Below are positions 43,494-53,352 of a DNA stretch of 64,000 nucleotides, piece by piece; position 1 is the first letter of the stretch; each line of letters opens with the position of its first letter. Origin of the DNA: Humulus lupulus (taxonomy: Eukaryota; Streptophyta; Magnoliopsida; Rosales; Cannabaceae); the NCBI RefSeq assembly GCF_963169125.1, contig NC_084797.1, positions 94,955,868-95,019,867 of the forward strand, given 5' to 3'. The notes below the pieces were generated by a model. It saw nothing but the letters and a program-made list of their open reading frames with translations, was not told where the DNA came from and did not search any database. The translations under genes and the position numbers were made by a program.

Positions 43494-43508
43494 ACTTGGG
43501 GGGCATAT
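43494..43508 (+). promoter_or_regulatory. Internal polypurine-like tract of Tat-4
   Basis: ACTTGGGGGGCATAT lies 111 bp after the pol stop, inside a longer stretch shared with Tat-1 (AAAGACCCTTTCC before it and GGTACCTGG or GGTGCCTGG after it). No LTR follows. Confidence 0.55.
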
Positions 43509-43559
43509 GGTACCTGGATATAACCAGGTCTCCTTAACGACTTAGGTGTTGATTCTTAT

Positions 43560-44060
43560 CTATGTATAAGGGTTAACGCGAAATAAGTCCTATCCTGGTT
43601 TTAACCGGGTCATAAAACTTAGAAGTTAACTTAAATTTATTGATCGTGGTTCTTCTTAAAGAGCTCGAGATATGGATAAAAGTTGACACGAACTAAGTTT
43701 TCAAAATAAGCTCCTGGTTTTAACCGGGTCATAAAACTTAGAAGTTAACTTAAATTTATTGATCGTGGTTCTTCTTATAGAGCTCGAGATATGGATAAAA
43801 GTTGACACGAACTAAGTTTTCAAAATAAGCTCCTGGTTTTAACCGGGTCATAAAACTTAGAAGTTAACTTAAATTTATTGATCGTGGTTCTTCTTAAAGA
43901 GCTCGAGATATGGATAAAAGTTGACACGAACTAAGTTTTCAAATTAAGCTCCTGGTTTTAACCGGGTCATAAAACTTAGAAGTTAACTTAAATTTATGGA
44001 TCGTGGTTCTTCTTAAAAGGGCTCGGAATATAAATAACGGTTAACACGAACTAAGTTTAT
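43560..44060. repeat. 119-bp tandem repeat array of Tat-4
   Basis: CATAAAACTT starts at 43611, 43730, 43849 and 43968: four copies with an exact 119-bp period. Units carry GAGCTCGAGATATGG and CTGGTTTTAACCGGG. The unit is the reverse complement of, and homologous to, the array in Tat-1. Confidence 0.9.
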
Positions 44061-44202
44061 CAAAAAACAAAATATGTGTATTGTAGCCAAAAGCATGAAG
44101 AAATACAGAAGTTAAAATTGCAAGGCAAATTGTCTCGAGGAAAAAACACCTCGTGCTAAGGATTACATAAAATACTTCAAAATAAAGAGAAGAAAAAATG
44201 CC

Positions 44203-46799
44203 CTAAGCCCCCTTTGAGGTCGCAGTCTCATCCTGCTCCACCACACCAGAGGCTTCCCCAGTCTCCGAGGGCGGCACCTCTTTGTCAAAGCGGGCTTGGA
44301 ACTTCACCAACAAGCGCGCCCAGAGACTCGACGACATGAAGGAGAAGTCAGCCTCCAGGTTGTGGGCCCAGCAACGATAGAATAGTTCATGCATGGACTG
44401 TCCGGAGGTGGCCCGTTCAGCTTCAAGGACAGCCTGGGCCTCGGTCTTCGCTGCCTCGAGGTCTGTTCGCGAGGTGGCAAGGGATGTCTCAAGCTCTTTG
44501 ACCTTCGAGCGGGTCCTCTCTAACTCGCCCTTCGAGGTCGCCAGTGCATCTTTCGCCGCCTGAGCCTCCTGAAGAGCGGCCTGGTGCCCAGCCCTCATCT
44601 CCTCGAGCTGAGCTCTGGTCCTGGTGATGCCTCGGTGTACGGCAGCGATGCCCTGCGAGAAATGAGAGACAAATTGGCTAAGTAGTAAAATAAAGCGGTG
44701 TGTGAGGGGTAAAGCCTTAAAAGAATGGGGCAGCCTACCGTTAGGGTCATGTCCATCGATGACTCTATTACGTGGACCGGGCTCAGTGTCTCAATAGCCC
44801 GGAGCTCCTTCTCTTTGAACTTGTAGAAATGGTTGACAGCATAGCTCGCCGACTCATACACCGTCCCCTGGAAGGCTTCTGGGATCTTCTCCAGATCCTG
44901 GGGGTCGACCGTGATGCGTACGCCGGGGGCCACTGCAGCTGGGGTCCCGACCTCCATTCCCACGTCCTGGGTGGCTGATGGAGATCGCTGGGGCGGTAGG
45001 GGCATGTGTCCTGCTCCGCCAGCAAAAGGAATTGCCCCCCCAACCTGGGATGATGCGATTTTTTCCTTCCCCTTTGCCGGAGATTTGGTGGAGTCCCCAG
45101 CCGTGCTCTTGGGCCCTCGGAGCCTTTTCAATCTTGGCCCTGCTGGGGGATTCCCCCCGAAGTCTATGCCCCGCAGACTATCCTCGGACTGAGACATCTC
45201 TTCTGCAAAAACAAAAAACATGGTTATTACAAGTTAGCAATCAGTCAGAAATAGAAGCAAAAGGTTAAAGGCAAAAAGTATACGAATACTAAGGGAGCCC
45301 TATCCCCCGAGCTGGAAGAACCTAAGACGATTATTTCCCAAACAGGCGCAAGTTCTGGGTCTGGTTCTGACTCGGGGCTAGACTCTTCTACATACTGCCT
45401 AAGCCCCGGAGCATAGATGCCCCTCTGGAGTGATGGCCACGTGCGTAAGTTGGTCCCATACTCCTCAAAAATGATCAACCTAAAGGCTAGGGTGTTATCT
45501 ACTACTACGGTACCCCTAGGTCGGCTCTCTTGGTGATCCAGCACGAGCCGGTCAACACAATGGAGCAGGAGTGTGTTCAAGTCCGGGTCCCTTCGGTGAC
45601 GATGGACGATCTGCCTAGGATTGAACCTAACCAGCCGGGGGTCCGCAGTGGCCCTATCTACATTCTTAAGCAAGAAAGGGTTACCTTGGCCGGAAGGACC
45701 CGCGGCTGCTCTGGATTGGATCCTCTCCTCGTCCATCCCCTGGGCGACCTCCAAGGTCCTCTTTCTATTCCTCACGAGCGGAACTTCAGCCGTCTCGTCC
45801 TCCTCGTCTTCCTCTGCCGCAACCTCATCAATGATGATAGGTCTGTTGTCGCGGGCTGGGGGTGGCCCCCGGGGCCTCTCCAGGTTCAGAGTCTGATTTG
45901 GGAAAATCAGTTTGCAGAACACCATCGTCTCGTCCGTCACGAGCACGCGATAGTCCTTTTCACTGGGGGGCAAGCCCGCCAGTGTTTCATATTGACCCCC
46001 GAGGGTCACAGACTTTTCGGTCCTCGCGTAGATGGCTGCAAGATTGGCTGGAATCAGAGTGGAATACGGGAGGAGCTAAAATAAAATAACACTTAAAGGG
46101 CGAGCTAAGATCAGGGTTCACTTACGGGGACGGTTGAAGTAATGGTGCTCGCAGTTCCAGAACCCAGTTGACATGAGGAACTGGTCCTTGAAGTCATTTG
46201 GATGGCTTTGCAGCTTGATGACCGCCGCCGTATTAGGAAAACGGGTTAAATAGTAGAACCCGTCACCTCGCCCCCTCTGGTCTGGGCTGGCTTTTAGGTA
46301 AAAGAAGTATAAAATATCTGCAGGAGTGGGGACCTCCCACTCCTGCTTCTTGAATAATTACCTCAACCCTGCCAGCAGACGGTAGGAGTTGGGGGGGAGC
46401 TGAAATGGGGCCAACCCCACATAGTTCAGGAAATCAGTGAAATACTGATCCAGGGGAAGGAAGGCCCCTGCCTTGAAGTGTTCACCACTCCAGGCCGCAA
46501 ACGATTCGTCGAGCGGCGTACAGCTCCGCTCGCCCTCCGCAGCAGGTCAGGCTATAACCGAGGCTTTCCTCAGTGGAATGTTGTGGGTGAGGAAGAGTTT
46601 GTTGATCTTCGCCTGGTCGGTTATCTTCGAGATGATTCTCTTCGCGCTCAAAGAATGCGTCGGGGGCCACCTCGACCTGTTTCTCCATGGCCGGCCCAAA
46701 GTGGGGGATCGGCGAGCTGGGCATCACCGCCTTTCCCTTCTCCTACTGGGAGGCTGAGCTTCCAACGTTCTTCTGAGGGAGGTTCTTTTTTGGAGCCAT
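44203..46799 (-). pseudogene. Tat-4 antisense spliced gene
   Basis: The exon layout mirrors Tat-1: exon 1 46799-46126, exon 2 from 46035, exon 3 45202-44739 and exon 4 44652-44203. Exon 3 is 464 nt in both copies. Exon 1 starts MAPKKNLPQK but has TAG at codon 19 (CAG in Tat-1), a one-base insertion near codon 44 and further stops (GLR then TAA for Tyr). The domain LPLDQYF, APFQLPPNSYRLLAGL, TPADILYFF is still readable. Exon 2 is open and keeps the acidic patch. The intron 2 donor is changed from GT to AT near 45326. Exons 3 and 4 are open; exon 4 is a coiled coil ending EADFSFMSSSLW. Confidence 0.75.
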
Positions 46800-46807
46800 C
46801 TGGTCGC

Positions 46808-47303
46808 CTAGTGAAAACAAGAAAACATTTTAGAAAAGGCGACCCAAGTAGGAGGAAGAATAATTATTATTTGCACGAGCTGAGGTAAGCCCAGCTCGTG
46901 GGAGGTGGAACCACGCGGTTCAGTGAACACGCGTGTATACTCCAAACAGATCCCAGATTACTCGGAATTCGCGTGTCAGGGGGTTCAGAGTAAAATTTGC
47001 CTTGGAAGGAAAGTTTCAGTAGGCAGGAATTGCAAAACCGCCCATGAGGCGTGTTCCCTAAGCTACCCGGTTTTGCACCCAAAATTCCCAAAACTTCTAC
47101 CCAGAAATTGTTCTAGAAAAAGCATCCTGAAACCCCTACTCTAAGGCGATTTCCTACAACAAGTATGTCCTAACCTAAAAAGGGCTGTCACCCTCCATAT
47201 CCACGCAACCCAGAAAACCCTTGCATGCGGCTACAGTAAAACAAAAATTTTTACCTGAGCTACAGTAGCATGTTTTCAAAGTGAACAGGGTCAGGAAACT
47301 TAC
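46808..47303 (-). other. 5'-UTR intron of the Tat-4 antisense gene
   Basis: On the minus strand the donor CACT/GTAAGT is at 47303 and the acceptor CACTAG/GCGACCAG ends at 46808, eight bases before the start codon. Length (496) and boundaries match the Tat-1 copy (494). Confidence 0.65.
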
Positions 47304-47531
47304 AGTGTATGGCTGGAAGGTTGAAGAGAATGCTGCGTTGATAGGAGCTTCGTCGGTGAAATAGCCTCCAAAGCTTCGGAGAAACTCGTGCGCCTAAGCT
47401 TCTTGAACAATGAAAATGGCAGCAACGGAGTCGAGGGTTTCGTTCTTCTGAAAGTTAGAGAGGGAAGAAGGAAAGAAATTTGGGAAATTTTGAATGAAGG
47501 GGTGGCCCGTGCGTAGGATGGCCACCCCCTT

Positions 47532-47541
47532 TTCTATATAC
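47532..47541 (-). promoter_or_regulatory. TATA box of the Tat-4 antisense gene
   Basis: The minus strand reads GTATATAGAA followed by GGGGGTGGCC, aligned with GTATATAAAAAGGGGTGGCC of Tat-1. It lies about 265 bp from the 3' LTR and fires away from it. Confidence 0.6.
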
Positions 47542-47790
47542 GTGAAGGATCACGTGTAGAAGGCTCTTGGATGACCCTAGTGAGGGATCCGAGGCCTTCC
47601 ACTTGAAATACGAAACGACGGCTGGGCTTAGACTAGGCCATTAAATGCGGTTCTCGTAAAACGTACCGTCACCACCCACGACGTTCCACGTATCAGACGC
47701 CTGCACAAAAAGTGGAATGTGAAGGGTTGTGGGGGAGTTTAAAAGCCCCTACGGTGGTCTTCTATATATGACGTCATATACCACGAGCAG

Positions 47791-47806
47791 GAGCTTGGGG
47801 GGCAGA
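47791..47806 (+). promoter_or_regulatory. 3' polypurine tract of Tat-4
   Basis: GAGCTTGGGGGGCAGA ends immediately before the 3' LTR TGTACG. It shares CTTGGGGGGCA with the internal tract at 43494. Confidence 0.85.
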
Positions 47807-49731
47807 TGTACGCCCTGGTTTTCCCACGGGCTGATTAGCAGGTCGAGCCTCGGACTAATCAAGGTTAGTCCGTAAATTTCCCCAGGTCGGAGCTCCTGTT
47901 TTCGAGGTCGTACCCCCTTAGCTCGAGGTATCCTCAAGGACTTGCCAAGGCTGCCCAAGACTGGGGGAAGGAGTCTGAAGGCCGAAGGTCAGGTCAGGGA
48001 AGCAGCTCGTGGTACGAGCTTCTCATGGATCTCTGACCCTTTGTAAAGTCAACACACGCAAGATAAACGTGCCTATATCTGACATCACGTGTCCGATATC
48101 TCCCTGACTTCTCGGACACGCAGCAGGAACGTGCGTATTCAGACACCCACGGCTGGGTTGGGCCGTGCAGCCCATTATCTCCTTATCTATCGATTTGACC
48201 ATACTTATGTGTCAGGTTTAGGAATTAATCATGAATGTCACAGAGTTGATATGACAAATAAGAAGGTCACGGGATGACCTCCTTACCAACTTCCAGGTGC
48301 CTTCTCCTATAAATATGGAGACCCTGGGAGTTAATAAGGGTTGGAAAAAATAGTCTCAGAAGAGATATACACTTTGTAACCAAATACCCAGAATATATCA
48401 ATAATATTGACTAGTGGAGTAGAAGGATTTTAACCTTTGAACCACTTAAAAACGTGTCTTGAGTCACCTAGTTCATCCCCTAAGATTTCCTATCTGTGAC
48501 GGTTCTACTTTGAGCACTGTAAATGTGGAATTTTTTCCTTGTGAATTCTATTCACGAGTGAAGCTCTATACTACGAGACATCCTGAAAGGGCATCACACG
48601 ATGGTGAGGGAGTTGGGGTAAGAGAGTCACCCTCACTAGGCGAGGGACTTCGGCCACTTGCCAATCCAAACTTCACCCTCGCTATGCGAGGGTCCCCAGC
48701 TGGTCATCCGCGTGCGCCCCATTCCAGCAGGCATCAAGCCTCGTCTACACTCAGGAGAAGAAGGTCAGCCTCGCTACACGAGGCACCCTCGTTATGCGAG
48801 GGTGAGGCTTCGTGGTGGCATCCATGCCCCTAGCCTCGCAACGCTGCACCCGGGGGAAGGAAAGGCAGCCTCGCTATGCGAGGGTGCTGCCTTGTTACGA
48901 TGCCCGTGTCCTGAGCCATGCCTACGCCTGGGGGAAAAGGACCAGCCTCGCTACGCGAGGTACCCTCGCTATGCGAGGGTGTGGCCTTGCCACGGCGTCC
49001 ATACTGCGAGTCTCGTGTCCATGTGACCCGCATAAGCCGGCCCTGACCCTTGACTTCTCAGGACATGCATAGGTTGAAGCCTCCTTGGCATAGGCACGAG
49101 ATCACTTGGGGGAATCTTGTTGACATGTCTAACGAACATGGAGCATTGAACGGGAATTGATGAGGACAACCGAGTACGGAACACGTGCGCTGACAGGGGG
49201 TGTACGATTATGGAAAGAACAGAGGCACGACCCTATGATCTGCGTCTGAGGAGTAGTGGCGGTACGGACCTGTACGAAGCGTAGTGGTACCACTTGGACA
49301 CCCCCGACCATACGCCAGAGCCGACAGTACTTTGTCCTGGGCCACGACTCTGACACCATCAAGGTAGACACCACTACGCCCTGGGCCACTACACTATCAG
49401 AATACCTGTGTACGTCCCTGTGGTCTGGGACCTGTTTGTATCCTGGGCCAATAGAGCCCCTCCCCCCTATAAATAGGCTCCAACCCCTCAGGCTAAGGGG
49501 TTGGAAAACTTAATGTAAAAACGAGACTTATAAAATATATGCTTCTGGTTCTCATGCTGGCCTGATTTTTCTCCTGTTGTTTAGAGTTCTTTCTATCTAA
49601 CTCATAGCTTCTTAGAGTATAGAGATTGAGGTTTTCTAACCATCAATCGTTGACGAGTTCTTACCGTCAACAAGCACTAATCCCTTTCTCTCCTTCTCTT
49701 AATTACCTGTTGGTGAAGAACCGCGTCAACA
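47807..49731 (+). repeat. 3' LTR of Tat-4 (split by H)
   Basis: Without H and one AGCAC copy it is 765 bp, equal to the 5' LTR. I count nine substitutions between the two copies. It ends CCGCGTCAACA, followed by the TSD GATGT. Confidence 0.95.
48518..49672 (+). mobile_element. H: solo LTR of an unknown family, TSD AGCAC
   Basis: It starts TGTAAATGTGG, ends ACCGTCAACA and is flanked by perfect AGCAC (48513-48517 and 49673-49677); removing it restores the Tat-4 LTR. It is 1,155 bp with a TATAAATA at 49468-49475, so it reads on the plus strand. Upstream of the TATA box, at 48625-48985, are about seven copies of a short palindrome of the type CCTCGCTATGCGAGG. No coding domain is present; the open frames here are GC-rich chance frames. 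The lineage cannot be told from the LTR alone. Confidence 0.9.
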
Positions 49732-49736
49732 GATGT

Positions 49737-51055
49737 GTTAAATGGTTAAGACCACATTAGTATGTGGATATATTTACATTTTATGGCTCGAGGCAATCCT
49801 AGTGAGGGAATTATCGAATAGTCATAACAGGGTATAATACCCGGCTTAGGGTAACCTTAGCGGTATTTTGGGAAGTTCAATATATATATTTGGGATTTAT
49901 TGAGTAATGGGTAAATATTTGGTAATTATTCAGACATGACGGGATTAATTGGGAATTAGCGGGAATCAAGATAAATGACCATTATGCCCATGAGGGGCAA
50001 TGAGAAGCTGAGTTAGATTAAGGGGTAATTTTGTCTTTGGTGTTGAGGATATACTCTGAAACTATAGGAAAATACTAGAGATACTAACAAGGACTCCCTA
50101 TCACTAACGTTCTCTCTTTCCCTCTCAAAAAACTAAGGGAAACTTTGATGTTTGGAGGAGGAAACTCAAGGAAATAAGCCCGGAATTGAGCTAGGAGAGC
50201 CGGGGAATCAAAGCTAGGATCAGTCAAGAATTTCTGAGGAGAGTAGGCTATCAATTGGAGTAAGAATCTAACTTTTAATTGCTGAATTCTGTTAGGTTTA
50301 GTTTTGCTTAAGGGAGTTGGTGATTTCTGAATTTGTTATTTTAGGGGGAATTGAATTGTTATTCTAGGCTTGAGATGTGTTTCTGAGGTAATAATTGGAA
50401 ATCTGAAGCTGGTTTTGACTGGGGCGCATATTAAAGTTGGATTTTGGGGCTGAGAATTGGGGAAAAGGCTGGAAACCCAGGGAATTCTGGGTTCGCGGGG
50501 GTGCGCTGTGACCCAGTTCATGGGCTCCGCGGCTCGCGTGCCCAAAATGCCCTGGGAGGGCTTGTTGACTTGAGGGCGCGCCACGAGCCTAGGGGGAAAG
50601 TTGCGATCCGCCTCTCCCTAAAAGCAAGAGTCTGCGCCTCTGACTTGAGGCATGCCGCAACCCCAAGGGCCAGGTCGCGACCTGCCTAGGCAGTTTTGGC
50701 CTAGGTTTTTTTATGCTCAGGGAGGCTCGGGGATTGAAACCTAAGCTCTCGGGACAAATTCTACTACCCGGTTTAGTAGAATTCGAGGTCCCGAAGGCTA
50801 GAATTAGTTTCCAAAACATTTAATTGGATTAGAATATGATAGTTATCAATTATTTCTTGTGACTAGGATTACTGTTAAGGCTTAGGACTGAGGATCGTGC
50901 TCGGGACCGCTTCATCCATCGCTTGGGACTTGAGGTAAGAAAACTGCACCCATGTGGGTGTCATTGGGACTGAGATTCACTGTGATTGAATATATGCGTT
51001 TGGTGAGTTATATATCTATTATGTGGGATATGAAAGTACGACCTAAGGGCACCGG
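49737..51055 (+). mobile_element. Tek-3, second segment
   Basis: It resumes after the GATGT duplication with GTTAAATGGTTAAGACCACATTAG, matching Tek-2 near 19373. It includes the typical leader with CAATTGGAGTAAG, a GC-rich block (50480-50700) and GGACTGAGGATCGTGCTCGG. It breaks off at GACCTAAGGGCACCG, about two-thirds through the LTR, where Tek-4 sequence begins. Confidence 0.82.
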
Positions 51056-51963
51056 GGCTGAAGATAATTTAACCCCAGAACTTCATCCATAACTCAACCT
51101 CATCAAAATCAAAGCAAACTTTCCCAAAAACCTCCATGAATTCTCAACTATCCACTTCAAAATTCTCAGTTGAAAACTAATAGAAAAACAGAGTATAACC
51201 AGAGTTTCATGGCTGAATTCTTACCTTAAGCTTGAATTGTGTTCTCTTCAATGGATTAACTAAGGTTCTATGCTTTAAACCTTGATCTCCTAGCTTGAAT
51301 CCTCAAATGGGGCTCAAAAATTAAAAGAGAAAAGGAGGAGAAATGATGAACGAATGAAGAAGGAGAAGTGCTCTGTTTTCTTAAGCTTTCTACAGCTTCT
51401 CAAGTGATATATAGCTTAAGGTAAAAAGACCATAATACCCCTAGGCTTAAGTAAAACTCTTAACAGCCACCAAGGGCAAAACCGTCCTTTCCCGCCTATC
51501 TCATTAATTATAATTAACGTCCTCCAATTCCTGTTATTCCCAATATTCTCAAATGTTGATAAATCATATCCCATTACCCTTTTATTCTCGGTAATGTACT
51601 AATGACCAAATTTTCCCCCGTGACTCACCCTGAGCCCCGAAATTAACCCCGTTATGAACAAACTGCTAACTAGCATTCAAAGATCGTCTCATGCCGAATA
51701 GCTCGAACAAATCCACATTATAATGTGGCCTTATTCCTAAATCACCAAAATGCATAAAAATATGCAATTATGCCCTCAACGGCCAAATTACCAAAATGCC
51801 TTTATAACAAAATGTGGACCCACATGCATGCATTTATCATTATATAATAATATCATTCATATAAATATGCATATAATCATTTAATGGCATAATAAATCTA
51901 TAAAGGCCCTCCTGACCTACTATTCTGACCATTAAACCTCGTTAGGGATTTTGGGGCATTACA
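51056..51963 (-). repeat. Truncated 3' LTR of Tek-4
   Basis: On the minus strand it starts TGTAATGCCCC at 51963, after the tract GGAGGGGATAGT (51964 onward). It matches 58510-59414 of the 5' LTR and ends near 51060 at the joint with Tek-3. The last few bases before ATAATTTAACCCC at the joint fit neither partner well. Confidence 0.85.
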
Positions 51964-52020
51964 ACTATCCCCTCCTTACAGAAACTTCATCCTCGAAATT
52001 TACCTGAACAACTCGGGATA

Positions 52021-53290
52021 CTAACTCTGCATATCTGACTCCAGCTCCCAGGTCACTTCCTTGACCTTGCTGTTCCTCCATAATACCTTAACCAAAGGTA
52101 TCATTTTATTCCTAAGGACCTTGTCCTTTCTGTCTAGTATCTGGACTGGTTGTTCCTCATAGGAGAGATCTGCCTCAAGCTTCAAATCTTCGTAACTCAA
52201 GACATGAGTCACATCAGATACATACCTCCGAAGAGCTGAAACATGAAATACATTATGCACGGCTGGCAACGCTGGTGATAAGGCCAACTTGTAAGCCACC
52301 TGACCAATCCTCTCCAGGATCTCAAATGGACCTACAAATCTAAGGCTCAGCTTACCCTTCTTCCCAAATCTTCTCACCACTTTCCATGGTGAGACTCTAA
52401 GGAAGACATAGTCTCCCACTTGGAACTCTACGTTCCAGCGCTTGGGATCTGCATAACTCTTCTTTCTACTCTGAGAAGCGATCATCCGAGCTCTAATATT
52501 CTCAATAGCCTCACTAGTCCTCTAAACTGCCTCAGGACCCAAGTATCTCCTTTTGCCTATCTCATCCCAATGAATGGGAGATCTGCATTTCCTACCATAC
52601 AACATCTCATAAGGTGCCACTCCAATGGTAGACTGGTAACTGTTGTTGTAGGAAAACTCTATCAAAGGTAGATACTTACTCCAGGAACCACCAAAGTCCA
52701 GCACACATGCTCGCAGCATGTCCTCTAATATCTGAATCGTCCCCTCAGATTGTCCATCTGTCTGAGGATGCTAAGTAGTACTGAATTTCAACTATGTTCC
52801 CATGGCCTTCTGTAAACTCCCCTAGAACTTGGAAGTGAATGTGGGGTCCCAATCTGACACGATCGACCTCGGTGCTCCATGGAGGCGCATGATATTTCTC
52901 ACATAGAGATCTGCATACTGGTCAACTGTATAAGTAATCCTCACTTGTAAGAAGTGAGCTGACTTGGTGTAGCGATGCACAATAACCCAAATTGAATCAT
53001 GTTGACCAACAGTCCTGGGTAACCCCATCACGAAATCCATCGTGATGTCCTCCCATTTCCACTATGGGATATCTAGAGGCTACAATAACTCTGCTGGCCT
53101 CTGATGCTCAGCCTTGACCTATTGACATGTCTAGCACTTAGCCACATACTCTACTACATCCTTCTTCATCCCAGGCTACCAATACAGTGACCGCACTTCC
53201 TGATACATATTCGTGGTTCCTGGATGCAAAGAGTAAGGTGTAGTATGAGATTCATCTAGAATCTCTTGCCTTATAGCAGTGTCTAACGGA
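52021..53290 (-). pseudogene. Tek-4 integrase with chromodomain
   Basis: The zinc-finger end (MKKDVVEYVAKC) with stops is at about 53190-53120, the core (MDFVMGLPRTVG, then RSIVSDWDPTFTSKF) at 53040-52822, and NSYQSTIGVAPYEMLYGRKC at 52719-52522. The C-terminus at 52485-52021 has VHNVFHVSALRRY and then VKVLWRNSKVKEVTWELE, the chromodomain typical of plant chromoviruses, which targets integration to chromatin. A TGG replaces the GGQ-type context around the second aspartate, and stops separate the pieces. Confidence 0.88.
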
Positions 53291-53352
53291 ACACATATCT
53301 GACCCTTGTATCTCAACAAGCCTAGATCAGACACTATATAATCTCTGGATAC

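Larger units (their letters stand above)
37641..49731 (+). mobile_element. Tat-4: full-length Tat/Ogre-like element, 12.1 kb, TSD GATGT
   Basis: Two 765-bp LTRs, a perfect TSD (GATGT at 37636-37640 and 49732-49736), primer site, gag, protease remnant, RNase H, second RNase H, integrase, internal polypurine tract, 119-bp array, antisense gene and 3' tract are all present in order. RT is missing through an internal deletion near 41195. The 3' LTR carries solo LTR H. LTRs differ at 9 of 765 sites with no indels, so this is the youngest Tat insertion visible. It must have moved, or at least now depends, on enzymes made elsewhere. Confidence 0.95.

Noticed and set aside
43494..43508. Polypurine tract as the start of a hidden 3' LTR
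   Set aside because: No TG...CA unit follows, and the real 3' LTR with its own tract is at 47807, identical in length to the 5' LTR.
48625..48985. Repeated palindromes that might suggest a CRISPR array
   Set aside because: Spacing is irregular, there are no unique equal-length spacers, and the context is a plant LTR.
48658..49026. A 122-codon open frame rich in repeated RYARV-like words
   Set aside because: It is a translation of the repeated CCTCGCTATGCGAGG palindromes of solo LTR H; GC-rich repeats avoid stops by chance.
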